A DNA stretch of 64,000 bases from Pseudonocardia alni (GTDB lineage Bacteria > Actinomycetota > Actinomycetes > Mycobacteriales > Pseudonocardiaceae). The notes below the pieces were generated by a model, which was given only the letters and a program-made list of their open reading frames with translations, ran no database searches and had not been told where the DNA came from. This document shows, piece after piece, positions 34,372 through 43,868 of this stretch; the stretch's first letter is position 1, and each line of letters opens with the position of its first letter. The position numbers were made by a program, and so were the translations under genes. The stretch is taken from NCBI RefSeq assembly GCF_002813375.1, contig NZ_PHUJ01000003.1:3410001-3474000 (forward strand). The letters run 5' to 3'.

Positions 34372-35355
34372 ATGTCGGTACTCAAGGGCTCGTCGGTCCT
34401 GGTCACGGGCGGGACGGGGTCCTTCGGGAAGGCCTTCGTCCGCACCCTGCTCGACCGCTACGAGCCGCGGCGGCTGGTGATCCTGTCGCGTGACGAGCTG
34501 AAGCAGTACGAGTGCCGCTCGCTGTTCGAGAACGACCCGCGGCTGCGCTGGTTCCTCGGCGACGTCCGGGACCAGCCGCGCCTGCGCCGCGCGATGCACG
34601 GTGTCGACTACGTCGTGCACGCCGCCGCGCTCAAGCAGGTGGACACCGCCGAGTACAACCCGTTCGAGTTCATCCGGACCAACGTCGAGGGCTCGCAGAA
34701 CGTCGTCGAGGCCGCGATCGACGCCGGGGTGAAGAAGGTCGTCGCGCTGTCGACGGACAAGGCGTCGAGCCCGATCAACCTCTACGGCGCCACCAAGCTG
34801 TGCGCCGACCGGCTGTTCGTGAGCGCGAACCACTACGCCGCCGCCTACGAGACCCGGTTCGCCGTGGTCCGCTACGGCAACGTGCTCGGCAGCCGCGGCT
34901 CGGTGGTGCCGCTGTTCAAGCGCCTCGCCGCCGAGGGCCAGTCGCTGCCGATCACCGACAAGCGGATGACCCGGTTCTGGATCACCCTGCCGGACGCGGT
35001 GCAGTTCGTCATCGACTCCTTCGACGCGATGCAGGGTGGCGAGCTGTACGTGCCACGGATCCCGTCGATGCGGATGACCGACCTCGCCGAGGCCATCGCC
35101 CCCGGCGCCGCGACCCACGAGATCGGGATCCGGCCGGGGGAGAAGCTGCACGAGGAGATGATCGCCGCCGACGACTCGCGGCGGACCCTCAAGCTGGCCG
35201 ACCGCTACGTCGTCGAGCCCTACATCGCCGGCTGGGGCTACACCTCCCCGGCCGACGGGGAGCCGGTCCCGGACGGGCAGGCGTACCGGTCGGACACCAA
35301 CGACCTGTGGCTCTCGCCCGAGCAGCTGCGCGCGATGGTCGAGGCGCTCGACTGA
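34372..35355 (+). CDS. pseB: UDP-GlcNAc 4,6-dehydratase (inverting)
   Basis: Predicted 327 residues, extended SDR. NAD motif TGGTGSFGKAF, RDELKQYECRS, a catalytic region LSTDKASSPINLYGATK (YxxxK) and PGEKLHEEMI near the end are all PseB/FlaA1 features. It makes the first pathway intermediate from UDP-N-acetylglucosamine. ATG 34372 has GGAGG upstream. Its stop overlaps the next ATG (TGATG). Confidence 0.95.
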   Translation: MSVLKGSSVLVTGGTGSFGKAFVRTLLDRYEPRRLVILSRDELKQYECRSLFENDPRLRWFLGDVRDQPRLRRAMHGVDYVVHAAALKQVDTAEYNPFEFIRTNVEGSQNVVEAAIDAGVKKVVALSTDKASSPINLYGATKLCADRLFVSANHYAAAYETRFAVVRYGNVLGSRGSVVPLFKRLAAEGQSLPITDKRMTRFWITLPDAVQFVIDSFDAMQGGELYVPRIPSMRMTDLAEAIAPGAATHEIGIRPGEKLHEEMIAADDSRRTLKLADRYVVEPYIAGWGYTSPADGEPVPDGQAYRSDTNDLWLSPEQLRAMVEALD

Positions 35356-36485
35356 TGCTCCCCTACGGCCGGCAGTCGATCTCGTCGTCCGACGTCGAGG
35401 CGGTCACGGCGGTCCTCGGGACCGACTGGTTGACCACCGGCCCGGCCGTAACCCGGTTCGAGGACGACCTCGCCGCGGTCTGCGGGAACCCCGCGGTGGC
35501 CGTGACCAGCGGGACCGCGGCGCTGCACGTCGCCTACGCCGCGGCCGGGGTCGGCCCCGGCCAGGACGTCGTGGTCGCCCCGCTGACATTCGTGGCGACG
35601 GCGAGCGCCGCGGCGCTGCTCGGCGCGAACGTCGTGTTCGCCGACGTCAGCCCCGACACCGGCAACCTCGACCCGGACGCGGCGAAGGCCGCGCTCACCC
35701 CGGACACCACCGTCGTGGCCGGGGTCGACTACGCGGGCCACCCGATCGACGCGGAACCGCTGCGGTCGCTGGCACACGAGGCAGGGGCCCTGCTGCTGGA
35801 GGACGCCGCGCACTCCGTGGGCGGCACCTGGCACGGGCGCCCGGTCGGTGACCTGGCCGACCTGACGACGCTGAGCTTCTTCCCCACCAAGAACCTCACC
35901 ACCGCGGAGGGCGGCGCGGTCGTGTCCCCGAGCTCGGACCTCGTCGCGGGCGCCCGGTCGTTCCGCAACCACGGCCTCGTCCGCGACCGGGACGCGCAGC
36001 GTTTCCCCGACGAGGGGCCGTGGCACCAGGAGGTGCACGCGTTCGGGCTGAACTACCGGCTGCCCGACCTGCTCGCCGCACTCGGGTCGTCGCAGCTCAC
36101 GCGGCTGGCCGCGTTCACCGCGCGGCGCAGGGAGATCCACGCCCGCTACGACGCCGCGCTCGCCGACGTGCCCGAGGTCCGCACCCCGGTCCGCCGCGAC
36201 GGCGCCGAGCCCGCCTGGCACCTCTACCCGCTGCGCGTGCTCGACGGCCGCCGCCGCGCGCTGTTCGACCACCTGCGCGAGCGGGGCATCGGGGTGCAGG
36301 TCAACTACATCCCCGCCTACTGGCACCCGGTGTTCGCCGACCTCGGCTACCGCCGCGGCCTGTGCCCGAACGCCGAGGAGTACTACTCGCAGCAGCTCTC
36401 GCTGCCGCTGTTCCCCGATCTCACCGATACCGACGTGGACCGGGTCTCCGCCCTGGTCCGGGAGTTCTTCGGGCACTCCGCGTGA
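35355..36485 (+). CDS. pseC: PLP-dependent aminotransferase
   Basis: Predicted 376 residues, DegT/DnrJ/EryC1 family. The N-terminus PYGRQSISSSDVEAV is typical of PseC, VTSGTAALHVAYAA binds the cofactor phosphate, LLLEDAAHSVGG contains the PLP Asp, and SFFPTKNLTTAEGGAV contains the Schiff-base lysine. It aminates C4 of the pseB product. ATG 35355 overlaps the pseB stop. Confidence 0.95.
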   Translation: MLPYGRQSISSSDVEAVTAVLGTDWLTTGPAVTRFEDDLAAVCGNPAVAVTSGTAALHVAYAAAGVGPGQDVVVAPLTFVATASAAALLGANVVFADVSPDTGNLDPDAAKAALTPDTTVVAGVDYAGHPIDAEPLRSLAHEAGALLLEDAAHSVGGTWHGRPVGDLADLTTLSFFPTKNLTTAEGGAVVSPSSDLVAGARSFRNHGLVRDRDAQRFPDEGPWHQEVHAFGLNYRLPDLLAALGSSQLTRLAAFTARRREIHARYDAALADVPEVRTPVRRDGAEPAWHLYPLRVLDGRRRALFDHLRERGIGVQVNYIPAYWHPVFADLGYRRGLCPNAEEYYSQQLSLPLFPDLTDTDVDRVSALVREFFGHSA

Positions 36486-36492
36486 GGGAGAC

Positions 36493-37899
36493 GTGAGCGT
36501 GGACGCCAGCCGGGAGGTACTCGGGCGCGGCTCGCTCTACACCCTGGGCAGCGTCGCCCCGATCCTGGCGAACGTCGTCGTCACGCCGTTCGTCACCCGG
36601 CTGCTGGGCGACGCCGAGTACGGCGTCGTCGCGGTCGGGCTGATCCTGGTGCAGGTCGGCGCGATGGTCGTCGGGTTCGGCCTGGCGTCGTCGATCACCC
36701 GGCACGGGATCCTGGAGAGCTCCGGCGCCGACGGCGCGCGGGCGCTGGTGCTGCAGGGCAGCGCATTGTCGCTGGTCGTGGTCGTGCTCGCGGTGCTGGC
36801 CGGGCCGTGGTGGAGCGGACCGGTGCTGTCGGTGCCGTGGCGGGCCGGGCTGGTCTTCGCCGGGCTGGCCGCGGCCGGTTTCGTCGTGGTGCTCAACGCC
36901 CAGGCGTTCCTGCGTGTGCAGGACCGGCCGGTGCCGTTCGTGGTCATGTCCGGGGTGGCGACGCTCGGCGGCCCGCTCGCCGGGCTCGCGCTCGTCGCCT
37001 GGCGGGCGAGCGACGCCGACGACTACCTGTTCGGCCTGCTGCTCGGCTACCTCGCCGCCGCGGTGACCGGGCTCGTGCTTGCGCTGCGCGGCGGCCGCCC
37101 CCGGACGGCACGCGGCGACTTCGGCCGGGCGCTGCGGATCGGGCTGCCCGCCGTCCCGCACCTGGTCGCGCTGCTACTGGTGCAGAACGCGCTCGTGCTG
37201 ATCGTGAACCGGTACTTCGGTGTCGCCGACGGCGGCCGCATGCAGATCGCGCTGCTGCTCGGCTCCGCCCCCGCCATGATCGTCTCGGCGTTGAACAACG
37301 CCTGGGCGCCGGTGATCTACCGGACGCCGCCCGAGGCCCGCGGCGCCGCCCTGGAACGCACCGCCCGCGACGTCGGCGTCGTCACCGCCGCCCTGGCCGG
37401 TGGGGTCGCGCTGCTCGCGCCGTTCCTGCTGCGCATCCTCGCCCCGGCCTCGTTCGCCCCCGAGCAGCTGGTGCCGGTCACCGCGGTCGCGACGCTCGGC
37501 GCCGTGGTCAGCGTCGTCTACCTGGCCAACGTGCACCTGGTGTTCGCGTCCGGGCGCAGCGGCGGGCTGGCCTTCGCGAGCCCGGTCAGCCTGGTGCTCG
37601 GGGTGGTCGCGGCGGTGCTGCTCGCCCGGACCGGGTCGCTGACCGCCGTCGCCGCCGGGTTCCCGCTGATCTATCTGGCCCTGGCGGCCGGGACGTCGCT
37701 GCTGCGTCGCAGGGTGTCGCCGACCCGCTGGCGGGAGGCGGTGCTGGCCGGGCCGCTGGCCGTCGGCGTCGTCGTGTGCGGGGCCGGCGTGCTGCTGCCG
37801 TCCGAGGGCGTCCTGTGGCTGTCGGTGCGGTTCGTGCTGGCCGCGCTGCTCGGGGTGGCGCTGCTGGTGCTGGTGCGCCGGATCTTCCGGCCGGCCTGA
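36493..37899 (+). CDS. Polysaccharide flippase (Wzx-like)
   Basis: Predicted 468 residues with about 12-14 membrane helices in the MATE/Wzx layout, starting GRGSLYTLGSVAPILANVVV and TPFVTRLLGDAEYGVVAVG. It probably moves a lipid-linked oligosaccharide outward. It starts 7 bp after pseC. A flippase also lies near the mycobacterial Rv3631-Rv3634c genes (Rv3630), so it could serve either the nonulosonate glycan or the lipid-linked amino sugar; the operon favours the former. Confidence 0.88.
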   Translation: MSVDASREVLGRGSLYTLGSVAPILANVVVTPFVTRLLGDAEYGVVAVGLILVQVGAMVVGFGLASSITRHGILESSGADGARALVLQGSALSLVVVVLAVLAGPWWSGPVLSVPWRAGLVFAGLAAAGFVVVLNAQAFLRVQDRPVPFVVMSGVATLGGPLAGLALVAWRASDADDYLFGLLLGYLAAAVTGLVLALRGGRPRTARGDFGRALRIGLPAVPHLVALLLVQNALVLIVNRYFGVADGGRMQIALLLGSAPAMIVSALNNAWAPVIYRTPPEARGAALERTARDVGVVTAALAGGVALLAPFLLRILAPASFAPEQLVPVTAVATLGAVVSVVYLANVHLVFASGRSGGLAFASPVSLVLGVVAAVLLARTGSLTAVAAGFPLIYLALAAGTSLLRRRVSPTRWREAVLAGPLAVGVVVCGAGVLLPSEGVLWLSVRFVLAALLGVALLVLVRRIFRPA

Positions 37900-37908
37900 C
37901 CGGCGTGG

Positions 37909-38976
37909 TCAGGCGTCGAGGGGCTCCTCGGTCGTGACCGGCGTGGGCAGACCGCCCGGCAACGGCTTCGGCAGCGCGGCCAGCGGGTGACGCAGCCACA
38001 GCAGCGGGTTCGAGCTGCCGGCCGACATGGCCTGCGTGCTGGCCTTGGAACGCTTCGTCAGCCCCAGCACCATCGCGGCCTTCGCCAGCGGCGACGCCGC
38101 GTAGTACTGCAGACCCGGCCCGACGCCCGGGGTGCGGCCCCAGCCGAGCACGGAGCGCAGCGCAGCGGGGTCGAGCAGGTGCTCGGCGCCGAGCTCACGG
38201 CGGGCCAGCGCGGTCGCGGCGACGTCGGCCTCCGCGGCGCCGGTCTCCGGGCGGGCCCCGTCGGTGGGATCGACCGTGTGGAACTCCGGCCAGGTCGCGC
38301 GCAGCTCGTCCACCGCCGACGACGACTGGGCCCCGAACGTCAGCGGGTCCCCCCACACCGCGGCCGGGGTGCCGACGGCGGCCGCGTACAGCACGGCCGT
38401 CGACAGCCGGTTCGACGAGACCCGGCTCGCGTTCCCGACCAGGTGCATGATCCGCAGCAGGAAGTGCGGGTCGTCGCGCCGACCGGCGGTGACCAGCGTG
38501 TGCCCGGCGTCGCGCCAGGCCGTGGTGATCTCCGGGTCGGTCATGTCCTCGTGGTGCAGGCACACCGTCGACGGGCCGTCGACCTTCGCGACCTGACGGG
38601 CCAGGTCGGCGTGCGCGCCGGTCACCCGGACCAGCCGGGTGCCGTGGAACGGGACGAACACCGGCCCGAGCCGCTCCGACGGCGTCCACCCCTGCGCGCG
38701 CAGCAGCGCCTCCAGGTAGAGCACCGGGGCGCCGACCGGGGTGGTCGTGCGGTCCTCGTCCGCGGGGGACCAACCGCGGCAGCCGTGCGACCACACCAGC
38801 AGACGTCGCTGCCGGGGGTCGGTGCCGACCTTCGGGAAGTCCGCGAAGTGCGCGGCGACGGGCGAGACCGCGGTCCAGCCGTGCTGCAGCAGACCGGCGA
38901 TGTGCCGGGGCCGGGACAGTCCGGCGTAGGCGGCGAGGACGGCCGAGTGGCCGTAGTAGTGGTTCTGGATGTCCAT
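37909..38976 (-). CDS. Unrecognised protein, candidate nonulosonate glycosyltransferase
   Basis: Predicted 355 residues without membrane segments. HYYGHSAVLAAYAGLSRPRH and GLLQHGW near the start, SNRLSTAVLYAAAVGTPA and WGDP in the middle suggest a GT-B-like fold of the sort seen in capsule transferases. It faces the flippase and follows the Pse genes, so it may transfer the CMP-nonulosonate. No catalytic residue is certain. ATG 38976 is followed by MDIQNHYYG. Other possibilities include a modifying enzyme. Confidence 0.6.
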   Translation of the reverse strand: MDIQNHYYGHSAVLAAYAGLSRPRHIAGLLQHGWTAVSPVAAHFADFPKVGTDPRQRRLLVWSHGCRGWSPADEDRTTTPVGAPVLYLEALLRAQGWTPSERLGPVFVPFHGTRLVRVTGAHADLARQVAKVDGPSTVCLHHEDMTDPEITTAWRDAGHTLVTAGRRDDPHFLLRIMHLVGNASRVSSNRLSTAVLYAAAVGTPAAVWGDPLTFGAQSSSAVDELRATWPEFHTVDPTDGARPETGAAEADVAATALARRELGAEHLLDPAALRSVLGWGRTPGVGPGLQYYAASPLAKAAMVLGLTKRSKASTQAMSAGSSNPLLWLRHPLAALPKPLPGGLPTPVTTEEPLDA

Positions 38977-39047
38977 CGCCGTGCTCCGGGTCGTGGCTGG
39001 TGTCGTGGCTGGTGAGGCCGGGTGATCCTAGCCAGGGGCCGCCTCGC

Positions 39048-39053
39048 TACCGT
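39048..39053 (+). promoter_or_regulatory. -10 hexamer of a leaderless promoter
   Basis: TACCGT is followed by seven bases (CGGGTGC) and the GTG at 39061. Confidence 0.55.
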
Positions 39054-39060
39054 CGGGTGC

Positions 39061-39948
39061 GTGCCCGTCGACGTGATGCTCCCCTTCTACGGCGACCCGG
39101 AGCTCCTGCGCCGTGCGGTCCGCAGCGTCCAGGACCAGCGCCGTACCGACTGGCGGCTCACCGTCGTCGACGACGGCTACCCCGACGACACGATCGGCCC
39201 CTGGTTCGCGGGCCTGGGCGACGACCGGATCCGGTACCACCGCAACCCCGAGCGGCTCGGCGCGCAGCCGAACAACCGGTACTGCATCGAGGCGGTCGAG
39301 CTGCCGTACTTCGTGATGATGGGCGCCGACGACCTCATGGAGCCCGACTACCTCGACACCGTCCTCGCGCTGCACGAGCGCTGGCCGGACGCCGCGGTGG
39401 TGCAGCCGGGCGTCGCCGTGATGGACGCCGACGACCGCCCGGTCCGCCCGCTCGCCGACCGGGTCAAGGCGCTGCTCGCACCGTCCGGGTCGGGCCCGCG
39501 CCCGGTCGGTGGCGAGGACCTGCTGGTGAGCCTGCTGCGGGGGAACTGGCTGTACAACCCGTCGCTGTGCTGGCGGACCGACGCGGTGGCGCGGGTCGCG
39601 ATGCCGGAGTCCGCGGACGTGTTCGACCTGGCGCTGCCGGTCGCGGTGATCGCCGACGGCGGCACGATGGTCGTCGACGACCACGTCTGCTTCCGCTACC
39701 GGCGCCACCGCTCCAGCGACTCGGGGTCGGGCGCGGTCGCCGGGAATCGCTTCGCCGAGGAGCGCCGCTACTTCGCGGCGGAGGCGGACCGTATGAACGC
39801 CCGGGGGCTGCCCCGGGCCGCCCGCGCCGCCCGGGCGCATGTGTCGTCGCGGCTCAACGCCGCCGTCCAGCTGCCCGGCGCGGTCCTGCGTCGCGACGCC
39901 GCCGCGCTGCGCGCCCTCGGCGGGCACGTGCTGGGGCGCCTCAGCTGA
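39061..39948 (+). CDS. GT2 family glycosyltransferase
   Basis: Predicted 295 residues, GT-A fold. DVMLPFYGDPELLRRAVRSV at the start, VVDDGYPDD as nucleotide-binding acids, then FVMMGADDLMEPDYLD as the metal motif. The C-terminal part is helical and basic. It likely adds a sugar to a surface glycan in the cytosol. The GTG at 39061 is leaderless by its promoter. Its end overlaps the convergent AftB-like gene by 8 bp. Confidence 0.9.
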   Translation: MPVDVMLPFYGDPELLRRAVRSVQDQRRTDWRLTVVDDGYPDDTIGPWFAGLGDDRIRYHRNPERLGAQPNNRYCIEAVELPYFVMMGADDLMEPDYLDTVLALHERWPDAAVVQPGVAVMDADDRPVRPLADRVKALLAPSGSGPRPVGGEDLLVSLLRGNWLYNPSLCWRTDAVARVAMPESADVFDLALPVAVIADGGTMVVDDHVCFRYRRHRSSDSGSGAVAGNRFAEERRYFAAEADRMNARGLPRAARAARAHVSSRLNAAVQLPGAVLRRDAAALRALGGHVLGRLS

Positions 39949-41503
39949 GCCCGAGGACCCGCTCCAGCCAGCGGGAGTAGCCGGGGTCGAGCCGGGCGTC
40001 GGTGACCGCGCGGCCCTCGGCGAGGCGCCGGTCCAGCGCCGTCCGGACCTGCGGGGCGACGTCCGGCGTCGCGAACACGAGCTGGAAGTACTCCGGGCGC
40101 ATCTGCGCGACGCCGACGAGCTCGCGGCCGGCGAGGACCGGAGTCAGATCCGTCCGCCACGACGCGGCCGGCGGCCTGGGCGAGGAACTGGTGACGACCA
40201 CCACGGACGGGTCGTCGGCCTGCAGGACCTCGGTCGGGTCGGCGCCGTGCGCGATCCGTCCGTCGTTGAGGCCGATGTAGTCGGTGGCGGTCCATCCGGA
40301 GAAGTACGGGATGGCCCCGGCATCGGACACCGCGACGGTCCGTCGGTCTGCCGGCAGGTCGGTGTCGGCCAGGGCGAGACCGACGGCGATGTGCGCGCGC
40401 CGGAGGTCGTCCCCGTAGTTGACCATGCTGGGGCCGTCCGGTGCGAGGAGGCCTGCAACCGTCGTCCAACCGACGGCGACCACCGCCGCTCCGGCTGCGA
40501 CCCGGCGCAGGTCGACCGTGTCCAGCGCCCACGCCGCGGCCAGGCACACCAGCGGGAACCCGTGCCAGGCGAACCGGGACAGGTAGTCCATCGCCGGTGC
40601 GGACAGGGCCGGGATGATCCACAGCGCGGTGCAGCTCGCCAGCACCAGCGCGGCCGGGCCCGCGGTGCGCGACCGGAACAACGCGGCGACTGCGAACGCG
40701 AGCAACGGCAGCAGGGTCGCGGCTGTCAGCTCGATCCACCGGCCGTCGGTCGTGGCCTCCACCCCGACCTTCACGTAGAAGGTGTTCGGCAGCGGATGGC
40801 CGTAGTAAGCCCATCGCGCGGCCACGTAGCCGGCGCCCAGTGCGCCGCCCCCCGCGGTCCACAGCCAGGTCGACCTCCGGGAACGGCGCAGCCACAGCCA
40901 CACCAGCAGCGCGGGGCCCACGCCGAGGACTCCGTCGGGGCGGAGGGTTCCCGCGAGCAGCAGCAACGCCGGCATCTCCCAGGAACTGACCACGACGTCC
41001 GGGTCGCGCAGCAGCCGCGCGGCGAGGACGACGGCCCGCAGCACGACCAGCGCGAAGGGTGCGGTCTCCAGCCCCGCGTCGACGTGGACCCAGGTCGGGA
41101 GGAACAGCACGAAGCTCCCCGCGGCCACCACGGCGCCGCTGCGGGTGCGAGGCTCGGTGACGAGCACCCACACGATCGCCGCCGCACAGGCGGCGGCGGT
41201 CAGCTTCGACACCACCGGCAGCGGTACACCGAGCCACACCCACGGCGCGTGCCACACCATCCACGCGAAGTTGGTGAAACCCTCCACCGGAGTCCGGCCC
41301 GGGTTCCAGATCGGCCCGAACCCGTGCGCGAGGTTCGCGCTGTACCGGTAGGTGATGTAGGCGTCGTCGACGGTCACCGACCAGCACGCCCACACCCCGA
41401 CGGCCAGGGACGCGAGGGCAGCGGCCAGGAGGATCCTGCGGTCCGGGGAGAGCCGGCCCGTGTCCTGGCCGCGGTCCGCAGCCTGTCGGCGCGCGCGCAG
41501 CAT
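39941..41503 (-). CDS. AftB-like GT-C arabinofuranosyltransferase
   Basis: Predicted 520 residues with about ten membrane helices and an outer C-terminal domain. The first outer loop DDAYITYRYSANLAHGFG and NPGRTPVEGFTNFAW resembles AftB (Rv3805c), with catalytic acids at the double Asp. The C-terminal domain has DYIGLNDGRIAHG and AQMRPEYFQL. AftB adds terminal beta-1,2 arabinose from decaprenylphosphoryl-arabinose. In mycobacteria it sits beside ubiA; here it is 22 kb away. ATG 41503 starts MLRARRQAADRG; the upstream extension has no ribosome site. Confidence 0.75.
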   Translation of the reverse strand: MLRARRQAADRGQDTGRLSPDRRILLAAALASLAVGVWACWSVTVDDAYITYRYSANLAHGFGPIWNPGRTPVEGFTNFAWMVWHAPWVWLGVPLPVVSKLTAAACAAAIVWVLVTEPRTRSGAVVAAGSFVLFLPTWVHVDAGLETAPFALVVLRAVVLAARLLRDPDVVVSSWEMPALLLLAGTLRPDGVLGVGPALLVWLWLRRSRRSTWLWTAGGGALGAGYVAARWAYYGHPLPNTFYVKVGVEATTDGRWIELTAATLLPLLAFAVAALFRSRTAGPAALVLASCTALWIIPALSAPAMDYLSRFAWHGFPLVCLAAAWALDTVDLRRVAAGAAVVAVGWTTVAGLLAPDGPSMVNYGDDLRRAHIAVGLALADTDLPADRRTVAVSDAGAIPYFSGWTATDYIGLNDGRIAHGADPTEVLQADDPSVVVVTSSSPRPPAASWRTDLTPVLAGRELVGVAQMRPEYFQLVFATPDVAPQVRTALDRRLAEGRAVTDARLDPGYSRWLERVLGLS

Positions 41504-41621
41504 GGCCGCCAGTGTTCCGCGAACCGCGTCGGGCCGTGGCCCGAATCGGTCACAGTCACGCGCGGACGTGGGTCGTGGCCTGCACCGATGAGTTCCGTCC
41601 CGCGCCGCGGTCGTACCGGGC

Positions 41622-42017
41622 ATGAGCACACCCACGCAGCGCCCCACCACCCTGAACAACATCGGCGTCGTCATGTTCACCGTCGCCGACCAGGACACCG
41701 CCCTGGACTTCTACACCCGTGTGCTCGGGTTCGAGGTCCGCGGCGACACCCGGTTCGGCGAGAACGACGAGTACCGCTGGCTGGAGGTCGCCCCGCCCGG
41801 CTCGACCGCGCGGCTCGCGCTCAACCCGCCGATGTTCGACGAGCCCGGTGGCAGCGCCATCGGTGTCGAGACCCCGGACCTGGCCGCCGAGCACGCCCGG
41901 CTGGCCGAGCTCGTCGCGGACATGGAGCCGCTGCCCACCGAGGACACCCCCGGCGCGCCGCGACTGTTCATGCTCCGCGACCCGGACGGCAACGTGATCA
42001 CCGTCGTCGAGGTCTGA
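41622..42017 (+). CDS. VOC family protein (glyoxalase-like)
   Basis: Predicted 131 residues, two beta-alpha-beta-beta-beta units. NNIGVVMFTVADQDTALDFY opens the first, with FYTRVLGFEVRGD, and FMLRDPDGNVITVVEV closes the second; the acidic and polar residues for metal are partly present. It could be a resistance or dioxygenase-type protein; substrate unknown. It is divergent from the AftB-like gene and convergent with aftA, a small island among wall genes. Confidence 0.9.
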   Translation: MSTPTQRPTTLNNIGVVMFTVADQDTALDFYTRVLGFEVRGDTRFGENDEYRWLEVAPPGSTARLALNPPMFDEPGGSAIGVETPDLAAEHARLAELVADMEPLPTEDTPGAPRLFMLRDPDGNVITVVEV

Positions 42018-42021
42018 GCCG

Positions 42022-43866
42022 TCAGGGCACCGGGGGCACCCCGGCCCGGACCAGCACCGCGTAGGGGCCGACGTCGCGTCGCTGCCAGGCCGGGTCGTCG
42101 AACAGCTGCGGGGCGAACACCGCGGGCTCGGCGCCCTGGCGCGGGTCGGGGAACCGGTCCTGCGACAGCGGCAGCCGCAGGGTCCCGTCGGCGGCCCGGT
42201 CCAGCACGAACACCGACGGTGCCCGCTCCGGGGCCCGGTCCAGCGCGTCGAGCAGCTGCGCCGGTCCGGCCGCGGCCGCCCAGCGACGGGCCTCGTCGGT
42301 GCGGGCCGGGTAGTCCGCGAGCGGGTTCGCGTACTGCGGCTGCGACGCCTGGAACGCGAAGTACGGCACGTAGCTGAGCAGGGTCGCGTTCGCGCTCGCG
42401 ACGACGACCTCCCGCGGCGGACGGCCGGTCAGACCGTCGATCGTGCTGCGCAGGTCCCCGAGCCAGGCGTTCGCGTCCGCCGGGTCCCGCGAGCCGTCGG
42501 GCCGCGTCCCGTCGGGCCGGTAGTCCTGGGCCGTCCCGGTCCACCCGTAGTCCTGCGGGACGGACTGCACCTGCCCGACGACGACCGCCGCGGCCAGCGC
42601 CGTTGCCACGGCCGCGCAGGTCCCGGCACGGACACCCCGGTCGCGCAGGACGCCGGCCAGTGAGGCGACCGCCCACACCGCACCACAGGCCAGTGCCGCG
42701 GTGAGGATCGGCTGGATGCGGAACGCCAGCAGCGTGCTGCCGAACGCCAGCGCCGCCGTCGACAGCAGGTACCAGGCGTAGCCGCAGGCCACGGTGATCC
42801 CGAGGCCGCGGGCGACCGGCGAGGAGCGGAACCGCGCCACGATCCACACCGTGCCCAGCAGGCACAGCGCCCCGACCGGGGTCGCCTCCAGCATCGGCAG
42901 CGGCCAGCGCGACCCCGCCTCGGCGAGGAAGTGCTGGCCCGCGCTGTAGGTGGGCCGCCCGGCCGAGGCCAGCAGGTACGGCAGCCAGTGCACCAGGGCC
43001 GTCGGTAGTGCCGCGGCGACGACCACGACGATCGTCACGGCGAGCGTCGCGGGCCGGGTCGTCCGCGTCACCAGGCCGTCGACGGCCAGCACCGTGAGCA
43101 CGAACCCGGCGAACACCAGGATCTGGGTGTGGGTGACCGCGGCCAGCCCGAGGACGAGACCGACGAGCAGCGCCGTCCGGACCCACGAGCCGCCGTTCCG
43201 GCGCACCAGCCGCAGCCCGAGCACGGCCAGCGGCGGGACGAGCGCCGCGGTCAGCCAGGAGTACGGCGAGTACGCGGCGAGTGTCACGAACCCGGCGAGG
43301 GTGGTCGCCACGGCGGCCCCGACGGCCCGCGGGCGGGACGTCACCAGTGCCCACAGGGCGTAGGTCAGGACGGCGGTGACCGCCAGCGTCGCGATCGAGA
43401 ACGGCTTGTGGAACGCCCAGGCGTCGACACCCAGCAGCGCCGCGGCCCGCCCACCGAGCCAGAACCACGCGGCCGGGTAGTACGGCGGCATGTCCGCGTA
43501 GGCGAAGTCCGCGAGGCGCGCCGAGTCCGCGAACCGGGTCAGGAACGCGACCCGGAACTGCTGGTCGCCGCCGACCCCGAACAGGTAGTGCGGGGTGTTC
43601 GCCAGGAACAGCGTGAGCGGCAGCGCGGGCAGCGCCGCCAGCCCCACCCACGCCAGCGGCGCGGCGACGAGCGGCGACCGGTTCCACGCGGCGGCGGCCA
43701 GCACCGCGGCGACGAGCGCACCACCGGTCGCGGTGAGGGCCAGCCCGACGTTCGACCCGGCCGGGACCGTGATCCGGTCCGCGAGCAGCAGCCCCGCGGC
43801 GACGACCCCGACGGCGACGACCGGGCCGACGACCAGGTCGGCCGCGGCGAGGAGCCGTCGCGCCAC
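42022..43866 (-). CDS. aftA: Galactan 5-O-arabinofuranosyltransferase
   Basis: Predicted 614 residues (mycobacterial Rv3792 is ~640). About 11 membrane helices, then a soluble outer domain. The signature outer loop GGDQQFRVAFLTRFADSARL followed by MPPYYPAAWFWLGGR matches AftA. It adds the first arabinose residues to galactan using decaprenylphosphoryl-arabinose. The GTG at 43866 lies two bases after the methyltransferase stop, so the two are cotranscribed. Confidence 0.9.
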   Translation of the reverse strand: MARRLLAAADLVVGPVVAVGVVAAGLLLADRITVPAGSNVGLALTATGGALVAAVLAAAAWNRSPLVAAPLAWVGLAALPALPLTLFLANTPHYLFGVGGDQQFRVAFLTRFADSARLADFAYADMPPYYPAAWFWLGGRAAALLGVDAWAFHKPFSIATLAVTAVLTYALWALVTSRPRAVGAAVATTLAGFVTLAAYSPYSWLTAALVPPLAVLGLRLVRRNGGSWVRTALLVGLVLGLAAVTHTQILVFAGFVLTVLAVDGLVTRTTRPATLAVTIVVVVAAALPTALVHWLPYLLASAGRPTYSAGQHFLAEAGSRWPLPMLEATPVGALCLLGTVWIVARFRSSPVARGLGITVACGYAWYLLSTAALAFGSTLLAFRIQPILTAALACGAVWAVASLAGVLRDRGVRAGTCAAVATALAAAVVVGQVQSVPQDYGWTGTAQDYRPDGTRPDGSRDPADANAWLGDLRSTIDGLTGRPPREVVVASANATLLSYVPYFAFQASQPQYANPLADYPARTDEARRWAAAAGPAQLLDALDRAPERAPSVFVLDRAADGTLRLPLSQDRFPDPRQGAEPAVFAPQLFDDPAWQRRDVGPYAVLVRAGVPPVP

Positions 43867-43868
43867 GG

